Below are positions 1 to 6,775 of a stretch of 8,994 bases of DNA, in pieces. Source of the stretch: Bacteroidales bacterium UBA2632 (GTDB lineage Bacteria; Bacteroidota; Bacteroidia; Bacteroidales; Dysgonomonadaceae); assembly GCA_002359825.1 (NCBI GenBank), contig DENY01000083.1:35615-44608 (forward strand). Direction: 5' to 3'. Position 1 is the first letter of the stretch, and every line of letters begins with the position of its first letter. Under the pieces are notes generated by a model. That model was not told where the DNA came from. It saw nothing but the letters and a program-made list of their open reading frames with translations, and did not search any database. Both the position numbers and the translations under genes were made by a program.

Positions 1-132
1 AGCAAAATGTCCCGGATTATGTGACAAGTGATCGATAATGAACTCTCTTAACTCATCACAGAGAGTGATGAGTTGATCCATTGTCAATTTCTTTAAGTCA
101 TCGGGACTATTTATATTTTTCAGTAATTCCAT
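1..132 (-). CDS. dxs: 1-deoxy-D-xylulose-5-phosphate synthase, N-terminal fragment (cut by window edge)
   Basis: Only the first 44 codons are in the window; the gene runs off the left edge. The peptide starts MELLKNINSPDDLKKL and ends with LSHNPGHFA. This matches the start of Dxs, where an 'IN-P-DLK-L' segment is followed by helices and the conserved SxNPGHF that leads into the thiamine-diphosphate domain. Dxs condenses pyruvate with glyceraldehyde 3-phosphate in the cytosol, the first step of the MEP isoprenoid pathway, and also feeds thiamine and pyridoxal synthesis. The start is well fixed: the codon just upstream (133-135) is an in-frame TGA, so no longer N-terminus is possible. There is no Shine-Dalgarno sequence, as is usual in Bacteroidota. 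It lies downstream of recQ on the same strand, 148 bases away. The identification rests on 44 residues and recognition of the family. Confidence 0.85.
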   Translation of the reverse strand, partial: MELLKNINSPDDLKKLTMDQLITLCDELREFIIDHLSHNPGHFA

Positions 133-280
133 TCAATTTTTATTTCACTCACTATAAGAGTTATAGAAACAGTTTCCTGTACATATATAGAACAACTATT
201 TATTAATAACCTTTCTTCATTTATATTTTTTTGGATATTTGAAAAGCAGTTCTGTTTTATTGTAAGACAGAAAATAAAAA
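133..280 (-). other. recQ-dxs spacer
   Basis: This 148-base AT-rich spacer separates recQ from dxs. It has a hairpin next to the recQ stop (annotated separately). The closest match to the Bacteroidota -7 element TAnnTTTG is TATATATG in the dxs-proximal half, with one mismatch and no convincing -33 partner. I see no small gene. Whether dxs has its own promoter or is read from recQ cannot be decided from the sequence. Confidence 0.5.
250..272 (-). terminator. Possible weak terminator hairpin after recQ
   Basis: TTCTGT (250-255) and ACAGAA (267-272) are perfect inverted arms. Inside them TTA and TAA can also pair around a 3-base loop, with one C-A mismatch on the minus strand. The hairpin starts 8 bases past the recQ stop codon. 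The following U-tract is poor (CTGCTTTTC), so termination is probably partial if it happens at all. On the plus strand the mismatch becomes a U-G pair and the stem is better, but no gene end is near on that strand. Confidence 0.3.
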
Positions 281-2458
281 TTAATTGGCCATATCAGATA
301 AGAATTTAATACGTATCAATCTTATTTCGGTCTCTTCATATTCAGACAATTCTTCAATTGCTTCATCGATATTGTCTGTTTCTGCTTCTTGAAAATAAGC
401 ATATATATCCTCTAAAACATCTTGATCCATGACCTCGTTCATAAAGTAATCGATATTTATTTTTGTTCCAGAATAAACAATTGCTTCAATTTCAGAAAGT
501 AACTCTGAGAATTCAATTCCTTTTGATTCAGCCAAATCGTCTAAAGCAACTTTTCTGTCGATCCCTTGAACAAAAGAAACTTTCAGTTTTGATTTGTTTG
601 CTACCGTGCGAACACGCAAATCTTCAGGACGTTCAATTTCATTCTCTACAACATGCTTCTTGATAAGTTCAACAAACTCTTTACCATATCTTTTTGCTTT
701 GCCAGCTCCTACACCAGGCATATTTTGCAACTCCTCAATCGAGATAGGATAAGAAATTGCCATAGCTTCTAATGAAGGATTTTGAAATATAACATATGGC
801 GGCACATTTAATTTCTTAGCTAGTTTTTTTCTCAAATCTTTCATCATTGAAAAAAGAGCTGGATCTAAACCACCCGAACTTCCTCCACCACCGATAACTA
901 AGTCATCATCTTCTAAATCCAAATCACCTTCTAGCGGGTCTTCTTTGGTTATCTTAAACGATACAGGTTTCTTTAGGAAGTCTTTCCCCTTCTTAGTTAA
1001 TTTAAGAAGACCATAATTGTCGATATCCTTTTTTAAATAATGCTCTATTAATGCACAACGTATCACAGTATCCCACGTAATAGCATCTTCGTCTGACCCT
1101 GACCCAAATTCCTCTAGATCGTTGTGCCCAAACGTTTCAATTTCCGACGTCTCTTTTCCTATAAGGAAATTAATCATATAGTCGGTCTTATGTTTCTCTT
1201 TAAGCACTTTAATTGCTTCTAAAACCGTAATTAATAATTCTTTTGCTTCCACTCTTATTTTTGGATTTAAACAGTTATCACATTGTCCACAATTACGCTG
1301 ACTATAGTCTTCTCCGAAATAATGTAAGAGAAATTTTCTTCGGCAGATAGATGTTTCAGCATACGATGCTGTTTCATTCAATAATTGTCGACCTATTTCT
1401 TGTTCAGCAACGGGTTTTCCTTGCATGAAACGTTCTAGTTTTTGTAAATCTTTCTCAGAATAAAAAGTAATACATTTACCTTCTCCACCGTCACGTCCCG
1501 AACGACCTGTTTCTTGATAATACCCCTCTAAACTTTTAGGAATATCATAATGAATAACGAAACGTACGTCAGGTTTATCAATACCCATACCAAAGGCAAT
1601 GGTTGCTACAATCACATCAACTTTTTCCATCAAAAAAGCATCTTGATTTTCACTACGTGTAGAGGGATCCATACCAGCATGATATGGTAAGGCAAGAATG
1701 TTATTTGCTTGCAAAATCTCGGCAAAATCATTTACTTTTTTTCTGCTTAGACAATATACAATTCCCGATTTCCCCTTCTGAGAGAGAATATATTTTATAA
1801 TATCGCTGTCAACCTTTTCGGTTTTCTTGCGAACCTCGTAATAAAGATTGGGACGATTAAACGATGACTTAAAAACAGCTGCATCTATCATTCCCAGACT
1901 CTTTTGAACATCGTCTTGAACCTTAGGAGTTGCTGTTGCCGTTAAGGCTATTAATGGCTTAGCACCTATTTCAGTAATGATTGTTCTTATTCTTCTATAT
2001 TCTGGTCTAAAATCGTGACCCCATTCAGAAATACAATGAGCTTCGTCAACTGCATAAAATGAAATGGGTATTTGACGCAAAAAATCGATATTAGATTGTT
2101 TGGTCAATGACTCAGGCGCTACGTATAATAATTTGGTTTTCCCTGAGGTAATATCTGCTTTCACTTTTTCGATCTCAGCTTTGTTGAGGGAAGAGTTCAT
2201 AAAATGAGCCACTCCATCTTCTTCACTGTGAGAACGCATTGCATCCACCTGATTTTTCATCAGTGCAATGAGAGGTGAAATAATGATAGCAGTTCCCTCA
2301 AGCATTAGAGCCGGCAACTGATAGCATAAGGATTTGCCTCCACCAGTTGGCATCAACACAAATGTATCCCGTTGATTCAATATGCTTTCAATAACCCCTT
2401 CTTGATTACCTTTAAATGTATCGAAGCCAAAAAACCTCTTTAATTTCTCGTGTAACAT
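281..2458 (-). CDS. recQ: ATP-dependent DNA helicase RecQ, Bacteroidota long form
   Basis: A 3'-5' superfamily 2 DNA helicase of 725 residues that unwinds recombination and replication intermediates in the cytoplasm. The motifs are complete: Walker A MPTGGGKS (36-43), DEAH box (138-141), LTATAT (172-177), motif V ATIAFGMGIDKPD (285-297) and motif VI QETGRSGRDG (315-324) with the arginine finger. Four zinc ligands are at C372, C390, C393 and C396. An RQC winged helix (about 400-510), an acidic/glycine-rich linker (about 510-531) and an HRDC domain (about 535-605) with the helix-hairpin-helix-like PGVGAGKAKRYG follow. Residues 606-725 form an extra helical domain ending in MAN, resembling the helix-turn-helix extension (HTH_40) of Bacteroidota RecQ; E. 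coli RecQ, about 610 residues, lacks it. The ATG at 2458 is supported by an AAGGA seven bases upstream. The frame is intact. It follows clpX on the same strand across a 323-base gap. Confidence 0.97.
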   Translation of the reverse strand: MLHEKLKRFFGFDTFKGNQEGVIESILNQRDTFVLMPTGGGKSLCYQLPALMLEGTAIIISPLIALMKNQVDAMRSHSEEDGVAHFMNSSLNKAEIEKVKADITSGKTKLLYVAPESLTKQSNIDFLRQIPISFYAVDEAHCISEWGHDFRPEYRRIRTIITEIGAKPLIALTATATPKVQDDVQKSLGMIDAAVFKSSFNRPNLYYEVRKKTEKVDSDIIKYILSQKGKSGIVYCLSRKKVNDFAEILQANNILALPYHAGMDPSTRSENQDAFLMEKVDVIVATIAFGMGIDKPDVRFVIHYDIPKSLEGYYQETGRSGRDGGEGKCITFYSEKDLQKLERFMQGKPVAEQEIGRQLLNETASYAETSICRRKFLLHYFGEDYSQRNCGQCDNCLNPKIRVEAKELLITVLEAIKVLKEKHKTDYMINFLIGKETSEIETFGHNDLEEFGSGSDEDAITWDTVIRCALIEHYLKKDIDNYGLLKLTKKGKDFLKKPVSFKITKEDPLEGDLDLEDDDLVIGGGGSSGGLDPALFSMMKDLRKKLAKKLNVPPYVIFQNPSLEAMAISYPISIEELQNMPGVGAGKAKRYGKEFVELIKKHVVENEIERPEDLRVRTVANKSKLKVSFVQGIDRKVALDDLAESKGIEFSELLSEIEAIVYSGTKINIDYFMNEVMDQDVLEDIYAYFQEAETDNIDEAIEELSEYEETEIRLIRIKFLSDMAN

Positions 2459-2465
2459 CTCTGTG

Positions 2466-2470
2466 TCCTT
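2466..2470 (-). promoter_or_regulatory. Shine-Dalgarno-like site of recQ
   Basis: On the minus strand AAGGA stands seven bases before the recQ ATG. Such sites are the exception in Bacteroidota, where most genes have none; tig, clpP, clpX and the plus-strand genes here lack one. It supports the chosen recQ start. Confidence 0.5.
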
Positions 2471-2570
2471 TTCATAATTATGTGGAAATTGTTTATGTGT
2501 TTGATTTGATTATTCATTATATGTAGAAATCATGCTAAATCTTTAAACTTCCATAGAATTTAATTTGAGA

Positions 2571-2578
2571 CTAAGGTA
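2571..2578 (-). promoter_or_regulatory. Possible recQ promoter, -7 element
   Basis: The minus strand reads TACCTTAG, one mismatch from the Bacteroidota -7 consensus TAnnTTTG. It would start transcription about 105 bases before the recQ ATG. The -33 region is only T-rich, without a clear TTTG, so this is a weak call. Confidence 0.25.
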
Positions 2579-2597
2579 AGAGATAAAAATTGAATAT

Positions 2598-2628
2598 AAA
2601 AAAAGAGGTTGTTAAAAATTAATTTTTA
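2598..2628 (-). terminator. Possible terminator after clpX
   Basis: A perfect 16-base AT-only palindrome (2613-2628) is followed, after an 8-base spacer, by seven T residues on the minus strand (2598-2604). The stem has no GC pairs and the spacer is long, so any intrinsic termination would be weak. The palindrome overlaps the end of the 29-codon small ORF. Confidence 0.2.
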
Positions 2629-2701
2629 CTGTTTTCTTCTGTGACATTTCAACAGCATACATTCCAAACTGCTTCGTTTTGTATTTATTTAATTGATACA
2701 T
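2612..2701 (-). CDS. Candidate small ORF, 29 residues, unknown function
   Basis: An ATG at 2701 opens a frame ending in TAA at 2612. The peptide begins MYQLNKYKTKQF and ends KKTVKINF. It is basic and lysine-rich, with no transmembrane segment, signal peptide or cysteine pair. It is co-oriented with clpX (80 bases upstream) and recQ (153 bases downstream). There is no Shine-Dalgarno sequence and nothing recognisable by family. A frame this short can easily occur by chance in AT-rich DNA, so it is reported as a candidate only; conservation in related genomes would be the test. Confidence 0.15.
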   Translation of the reverse strand: MYQLNKYKTKQFGMYAVEMSQKKTVKINF

Positions 2702-2781
2702 CTTAGCAATTTGTAGAACATAGACTTATGAAAGTATTCACTTCGTAAAATACTGATGTATTTATTCTTTCTGGATACAAT

Positions 2782-4023
2782 CTAAGCCACTCGCAAAGTT
2801 TCAATATTTGATTTCTGCAATTGATTGACTGCAAATTCACGTGTGATATGCAATTCTGTTTTCTTTTCGCTTGGCATCGAAAACATAGAATCCATCATGA
2901 TAGCCTCAACAATGGAGCGAAGACCACGTGCACCTAACTTAAACTCAAGGGCTTTGTCAACAATATACTCATAGACATCTTCATCGAAAGTAAGCTTTAT
3001 ATTATCCATTTCAAACAGCTTTAGATACTGCTTTGTAATAGAGTTTTTAGGTTCAGTCAATATGCGCAATAAAGCATCTTTATCCAACGGATTCAAATAG
3101 GTAAGAACTGGCAAGCGACCAATAATTTCTGGAATCAATCCAAAAGACTTCAAATCTAAAGGAGTGATATATTGCATCATGTTTTTACGATCGATATGCG
3201 CTGCATTTCTACTGGCTGAATATCCAACAGTACGGGCGTTGAGGCGTTGAGCAATTCTTTTTTCAATACCATCAAAAGCACCTCCACAGATGAACAAAAT
3301 ATTCTTAGTATCAACGGCGATCATTTTTTGATCAGGGTGCTTACGCCCACCTTGGGGTGGTACATTTATAATAGCCCCCTCTAGCAATTTCAAAAGACCT
3401 TGTTGAACGCCCTCTCCACTAACGTCACGTGTAATAGAAGGATTGTCACTCTTACGAGCAATTTTGTCTATCTCGTCAATAAAAACGATGCCTCTTTCGG
3501 CAGTAGGCACATCATAATCGGCAGCTTGCAATAGTCTTGTAAGAATGCTTTCGATGTCCTCTCCCACATATCCTGCTTCTGTCAACACAGTAGCATCAAC
3601 AATGGTAAGGGGCACATGCAACATTTTAGCTATTGTTCGTGCCAAAAGTGTTTTACCAGTTCCTGTAGATCCAACCATAATGATATTAGATTTTTCAATC
3701 TCCACATCATCTTTGGAATCTTTTTGCAACAATCGTTTGTAATGGTTATATACCGCAACAGACAAATAGCGCTTAGCATCATCTTGACCAATTACATATT
3801 GATCAACAAATGACTTTATCTCCATTGGTTTTGGTAATTTGCTCAGGGTGAACCCAGGAGCAGACTTGCTTTTTTTCTTCGACGACTCTTCAACGATTCC
3901 GTGAGCTTGCTCAACACACATATCGCAAATATGACCAGTAACGCCTGCAATCAAAAGATTGACATCGCTATCAGCTCTACCACAAAAACTGCAATAATTT
4001 TTATTAGGATTTTTCTTTGCCAT
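2782..4023 (-). CDS. clpX: ATP-dependent Clp protease ATP-binding subunit ClpX
   Basis: A 413-residue AAA+ unfoldase, the usual length, which forms a hexamer, recognises tagged substrates and feeds them to ClpP. The N-terminal zinc-binding domain has C11-x2-C14-x18-C33-x2-C36. The AAA+ core shows Walker A GSTGTGKT (118-125), Walker B with DE at 183-184, the GYVG pore-1 loop (151-154), the RKH substrate loop (227-229) and sensor 2 GARGLRS (364-370). At the place of the ClpP-docking IGF loop the sequence reads VGY (266-268), which fits what I recall of other Bacteroidales. The ATG at 4023 begins MAKK just before the zinc finger. The gene follows clpP with a 44-base gap on the same strand, so the two subunits are very likely co-transcribed. 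There is no Shine-Dalgarno site. The frame is intact. Confidence 0.98.
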   Translation of the reverse strand: MAKKNPNKNYCSFCGRADSDVNLLIAGVTGHICDMCVEQAHGIVEESSKKKSKSAPGFTLSKLPKPMEIKSFVDQYVIGQDDAKRYLSVAVYNHYKRLLQKDSKDDVEIEKSNIIMVGSTGTGKTLLARTIAKMLHVPLTIVDATVLTEAGYVGEDIESILTRLLQAADYDVPTAERGIVFIDEIDKIARKSDNPSITRDVSGEGVQQGLLKLLEGAIINVPPQGGRKHPDQKMIAVDTKNILFICGGAFDGIEKRIAQRLNARTVGYSASRNAAHIDRKNMMQYITPLDLKSFGLIPEIIGRLPVLTYLNPLDKDALLRILTEPKNSITKQYLKLFEMDNIKLTFDEDVYEYIVDKALEFKLGARGLRSIVEAIMMDSMFSMPSEKKTELHITREFAVNQLQKSNIETLRVA

Positions 4024-4067
4024 TTTAAACTTAACTCTAACTTTCTATATTATTATGTGTGTATATT

Positions 4068-4760
4068 CTATTTCTTAACAAGCACATCATCTACCATTCC
4101 GTACTCTTTAGCTTCAGAAGCTGTCATCCAGAAATCTCTATCGGAGTCGCGTGCAACCTCTTCAATAGGTTTGCCCGAATGCTTAGATATGATAGCAAAT
4201 AACTCTTGCTTCACCTTTGCTATTTCGCGTGCCGTAATTTCGATATCGGAAGCCTGTCCTTGCACACCACCCAATGGTTGATGAATCATCACTCGTGAGT
4301 GTGTCAGTGCAAAACGTTTCTTCGGGGTTCCTGATACCAATAACACAGCAGCCATTGATGCAGCAATACCTGTACAGATAGTAGAAACATCACTACTAAT
4401 AAATTGCATGGTGTCGTACACGCCATAACCAGCATATACCGATCCTCCCGGAGAATTTATATAGATTGATATGTCTTTGCCTGTATCGGCAGAGTCCAGA
4501 TAAAGTAATTGTGCTTGAATTACGTTGGCTGTATAGTCGTCAATCTGTGTACCAAGAAAAATTATACGGTCCATCATTAGACGTGAAAACACATCCATTT
4601 GGGCAACGTTCAATTGACGTTCCTCTATAATAGTAGGTGAAATGAAGTTACTAGTGATTGTAGGAGAAATGGATTTACTTGTAATTTTGGCATAACCATC
4701 CAAAGCCAGACCATTCATTCCTAAATGTTTTACTGCGTAATTTCTAAAATCTTTTTCCAT
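4068..4760 (-). CDS. clpP: ATP-dependent Clp protease proteolytic subunit ClpP
   Basis: A serine protease of 230 residues with the chosen start; it forms a barrel of two heptamer rings and degrades proteins delivered by ClpX. The catalytic triad is visible: S135 in AASMAA, H160 in VMIHQPLGG and D209 in SDRDFW, with the spacing of E. coli Ser97-His122-Asp171. The oxyanion-region motif SPGGSV is at 103-108. I take the ATG at 4760 (MEKDFRNYAVKHLGMNG) because related Bacteroidales ClpP start at this point; an in-frame ATG at 4838 would add 26 unconserved, Asn-rich residues. Just before the axial-loop segment IIEERQ, a nine-residue unit is duplicated (residues 26-34 and 35-43), which makes the protein slightly longer than usual. 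tig lies upstream and clpX 44 bases downstream. Confidence 0.96.
   Translation of the reverse strand: MEKDFRNYAVKHLGMNGLALDGYAKITSKSISPTITSNFISPTIIEERQLNVAQMDVFSRLMMDRIIFLGTQIDDYTANVIQAQLLYLDSADTGKDISIYINSPGGSVYAGYGVYDTMQFISSDVSTICTGIAASMAAVLLVSGTPKKRFALTHSRVMIHQPLGGVQGQASDIEITAREIAKVKQELFAIISKHSGKPIEEVARDSDRDFWMTASEAKEYGMVDDVLVKK
4626..4684 (-). repeat. 27-bp tandem duplication inside clpP
   Basis: Two adjacent 27-base units with five mismatches encode ITSKSISPT and ITSNFISPT in frame. The duplication sits just before IIEERQLNV, where the ClpP propeptide meets the axial-gate loop. Exact outer limits are approximate, since a unit can be phased in several ways. The divergence between the units shows that it is not a sequencing or assembly slip. 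Confidence 0.85.
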
Positions 4761-4775
4761 GTTTATATTCTTAAG

Positions 4776-4791
4776 CCAATCATCTGATTGG
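4776..4791 (-). promoter_or_regulatory. Inverted repeat in the clpP leader
   Basis: The minus strand reads CCAATCAGATGATTGG, two 7-base arms around two central bases, ending 15 bases before the clpP ATG. As RNA it can form a 6-bp hairpin with a 4-base loop in the leader; as DNA it has the form of a dimer-binding site. Neither role is shown by the sequence. Confidence 0.35.
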
Positions 4792-4865
4792 TGTTGTTTA
4801 TTATCGTTATTGTTCAAGACATACCCTGCAAAGAACATGCCATTTATTATTTATGTGACAACGAT

Positions 4866-4979
4866 AAAAAAGCAGAAAGCTTCTACTCGTTTAAACGTAC
4901 AAGTAACAAAGTTAAGAATAAAATTTAAAATTCTACCATTCAACTTTTTAATTGTTTGTCAACTGCAAAAGCTTTCTGC
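4866..4979 (-). terminator. Long-range stem with T6 tract in the tig-clpP spacer (possible attenuator)
   Basis: In the direction of transcription, GCAGAAAGCTT (4979 down to 4969) starts 27 bases after the tig stop and is perfectly repeated as its inverse AAGCTTTCTGC (4882 down to 4872), followed directly by TTTTTT (4871-4866). Arm plus T-run has the form of an intrinsic terminator, but the loop is 86 bases, far longer than usual. A promoter-like -7 element lies in the loop. Each arm also contains an AAGCTT core that could pair with itself. Confidence 0.35.
4907..4914 (-). promoter_or_regulatory. Candidate internal promoter for clpP-clpX, -7 element
   Basis: The minus strand reads TAACTTTG, an exact match to the Bacteroidota -7 pattern TAnnTTTG. 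The nearest upstream TTG is 26 bases away, farther than the usual 19-21, so the -33 part is weak. A transcript from here would begin near 4900, inside the loop of the long-range stem, and would leave a leader of about 140 bases before the clpP ATG. Confidence 0.4.
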
Positions 4980-5006
4980 ACTATTTATAAAGGAAGTAAA
5001 CGTTTC

Positions 5007-6512
5007 TTAGTCGTTCGACTTGTCTTCTATCTTTTCTTCGTTATTATCATCTTGCTCTTCAATCTCGTCTATAGCATCTTCTTGATCTATTACTTCTTCG
5101 TAATTAACATACTGATCTTCCTCTTCTTCTTCAGAGTCATCAAATGTTTGATTTTCTTCAGCAGTCATTTTGGAGAATTCTTCTGAAGTAACTTCTTTTT
5201 CGTCAAGGGTGATATTTTCTTTCATCCAAGCTGCAATTTTATTTTCCATAACTCTTGCAAACAGGCCCTTCACTGTCTCTTCTTTCTCCAACATTCTTTT
5301 CACATAGTCTTCCAGCATTTCAGCAGGTAGATTGCTCATTCCATATTGAGCAAACTGTGATTGAGCAACTTGTGTGGCAAGTTCTTGCACATCCGAAACT
5401 TCAGTTTTTATATCATTGTCAGTAACAATTTTGTCTTTGGCAATTTGATATTTGATATCGTCGAGAATGTTTGTAAAGTCTTGTTCGATCAACTCTTCTG
5501 TTGCTTGCTCATTTGTCATCAACAACCATTTTTTCAAAAAAGCTTCTGGAAACTCTGTATCCTCCATTTTTTCTAGAATAGCTTTCCTCACTTCTTTCAT
5601 GAAAAAGTAATCAGCGTCTGGAGCAAACTGGTTGCTCAAAGTCTCTTTTATTTTGGCTCTGAAAGACTCTTCATCCGAAACCACACCTTCACCCAGTACT
5701 TTGTCAAATAACTCTTGATTTAATTCAGCTTCTTTGAAACGTGTTATTTCTGTGATGCTAAATTTGAAGTCAGAGGTAATATCTGCAGCATCTTCTTTTG
5801 GAATACTCAAGAATGAAGCAATCTCTGCCTCATTGTCATATGCTTTCGCAGGATTGATGATAATATCGTCACCAGCATTTGCACCTACGAAACGATTCTT
5901 TGTTTCCTCATCATTTTTGATGTAAGAAGGCATCAAGATGGCATTCTCTACTACAATCCCATCTTCTTTTGGCTCTCCGTTTTCAAGTTCAACAGCTTTA
6001 CCTTTCAATAGGTCTGTTTCTACTGCCGATTCCTCAATTTTTTCGTAAGTACCAAAGTTTTGCTTGTATCCTTCCATTTGCTTATCAAGCAGGTCGTCTT
6101 CAAGTTGCACCTTGAAGTATGGCAACGTGTCGTTTTTGTCAAACGTCAAGTTTAGTTCAGGAGTCAAGCCAACTTCAAATTCAAAAGTAAACTTCTCATC
6201 TTTTTCTAAATCCAACTCTTCCTGAGGATTTTCTACGGGTAAGGGCTCTCCCAATATAGGTAGCTTATTTTCTTGAATGTAATTATTCAAACTAGAGCTT
6301 ATCAGCTTATTCACCTCTTCGGCCAATACAGATGTTCCATAAAGTTTTTTCACCACTCCCATTGGAACTTTTCCAGGACGGAAACCAGGGATATTTGCTT
6401 TACGTCTGAATTGATTCAGAGATTTATCTACGTTTTCTTGAAAATCAGCTCTTTCCATTTCAATGGAAATAACGCCGTTTACATTATCAGTTTTATTGAG
6501 CGATATATTCAT
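5007..6512 (-). CDS. tig: Trigger factor, ribosome-associated chaperone, with acidic C-terminal tail
   Basis: A 501-residue cytoplasmic chaperone that binds the ribosome near L23 and shelters nascent chains. The ribosome-binding signature GFRPGKVP is at 43-50, the same position as in E. coli, within the N-terminal domain (1 to about 115). The middle region (about 155-260) is where the FKBP-type prolyl isomerase domain usually sits, but the IPGFE-type motif and its glycines are absent, so isomerase activity is unlikely. The helical C-terminal cradle covers about 260-440. Residues 452-501 form a low-complexity acidic tail (24 Asp/Glu among 458-501, including five consecutive Glu) beyond the length of about 430-455 typical for the family. 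The ATG at 6512 begins MNISLNKTDNVNG, as expected for the domain start. It is first in the cluster with clpP and clpX and has a good upstream promoter. Confidence 0.95.
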   Translation of the reverse strand: MNISLNKTDNVNGVISIEMERADFQENVDKSLNQFRRKANIPGFRPGKVPMGVVKKLYGTSVLAEEVNKLISSSLNNYIQENKLPILGEPLPVENPQEELDLEKDEKFTFEFEVGLTPELNLTFDKNDTLPYFKVQLEDDLLDKQMEGYKQNFGTYEKIEESAVETDLLKGKAVELENGEPKEDGIVVENAILMPSYIKNDEETKNRFVGANAGDDIIINPAKAYDNEAEIASFLSIPKEDAADITSDFKFSITEITRFKEAELNQELFDKVLGEGVVSDEESFRAKIKETLSNQFAPDADYFFMKEVRKAILEKMEDTEFPEAFLKKWLLMTNEQATEELIEQDFTNILDDIKYQIAKDKIVTDNDIKTEVSDVQELATQVAQSQFAQYGMSNLPAEMLEDYVKRMLEKEETVKGLFARVMENKIAAWMKENITLDEKEVTSEEFSKMTAEENQTFDDSEEEEEDQYVNYEEVIDQEDAIDEIEEQDDNNEEKIEDKSND

Positions 6513-6573
6513 CCCAATGATTTATTTATTATGTTAATTATTAAATTCTATGTTATCGTTGAAGAAACTTTGA

Positions 6574-6590
6574 CGTTTGAAAATCAAACG
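6574..6590 (-). promoter_or_regulatory. Hairpin in the tig leader
   Basis: CGTTTGA-TTT-TCAAACG on the minus strand forms a perfect 7-bp stem with a 3-base loop, inside the transcript predicted from the tig promoter. An overlapping pair of arms (AATCGTT side at 6587-6592 with AACGAT at 6555-6560) could form instead, so two exclusive folds are possible. No U-tract follows, so it is not an intrinsic terminator. Confidence 0.35.
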
Positions 6591-6625
6591 ATTTGGAATA
6601 ATCTCATCCAGTTAGTTTAGAAGTG

Positions 6626-6656
6626 CAAAATTAATTTTATTATTCCAATATCCAAA
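6626..6656 (-). promoter_or_regulatory. tig promoter, Bacteroidota type
   Basis: On the minus strand TTTG (6653-6656) is followed by exactly 19 bases and then TAATTTTG (6626-6633). This matches the Bacteroidota primary sigma consensus TTTG-N19-21-TAnnTTTG. It predicts a start near 6620 and a leader of about 108 bases before the tig ATG. It is the best promoter match in the window and would drive tig, and possibly clpP and clpX. Confidence 0.65.
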
Positions 6657-6723
6657 AATATTATTCATCTATATTGCATTCATTGCAATTTACAACATAT
6701 TAGGCGAATAGTTACTCTCGAAT

Positions 6724-6752
6724 AAAACAATTTTAATCTTTTGAATTGTTTT
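6724..6752. repeat. 9-bp perfect inverted repeat, 11-base loop
   Basis: AAAACAATT (6724-6732) and AATTGTTTT (6744-6752) are exact inverse arms. They can form a hairpin on either strand, but with a single GC pair it is of low stability. It lies about 68 bases upstream of the tig -33 element and far from either gene end, so a gene terminator role is not obvious. Confidence 0.5.
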
Positions 6753-6775
6753 GATTGGTCCGACCTAGCTCGCAA

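Larger units (their letters stand above)
2459..2781 (-). other. clpX-recQ intergenic region (323 bases)
   Basis: No long reading frame is present on either strand. Reading towards recQ, the region holds: a short stem-loop just after clpX (AGTATT 2733-2738 with AATACT 2749-2754), a 29-codon small ORF (2612-2701), a 16-base AT-only palindrome (2613-2628) followed by T7 (2598-2604), and a possible recQ -7 element. The length and these elements suggest that recQ is transcribed at least partly apart from clpX. Confidence 0.5.

Noticed and set aside
281..2458. recQ as part of a new defence system
   Set aside because: The protein is the ordinary Bacteroidota RecQ with all standard domains, next to clpX and dxs; no nuclease, ATPase partner or mobile element accompanies it.
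3901..4281. 126-codon plus-strand frame across the clpX-clpP junction
   Set aside because: It is antisense to the clpX start and clpP end, with no family features.
4761..4838. N-terminal extension of ClpP from an upstream in-frame ATG at 4838
   Set aside because: The 26 extra residues are Asn/Gln-rich and unlike the family, while MEKDFRNYAVKHLGMNG at 4760 is the expected start; the stretch also holds an inverted repeat typical of a leader.
4956..5186. Plus-strand frame coding a Phe/Leu/Ile-rich, membrane-like peptide
   Set aside because: It is the antisense of the polyacidic tail of trigger factor; GAA/GAT codons read backwards give Phe, Leu and Ile, which mimics a membrane protein.
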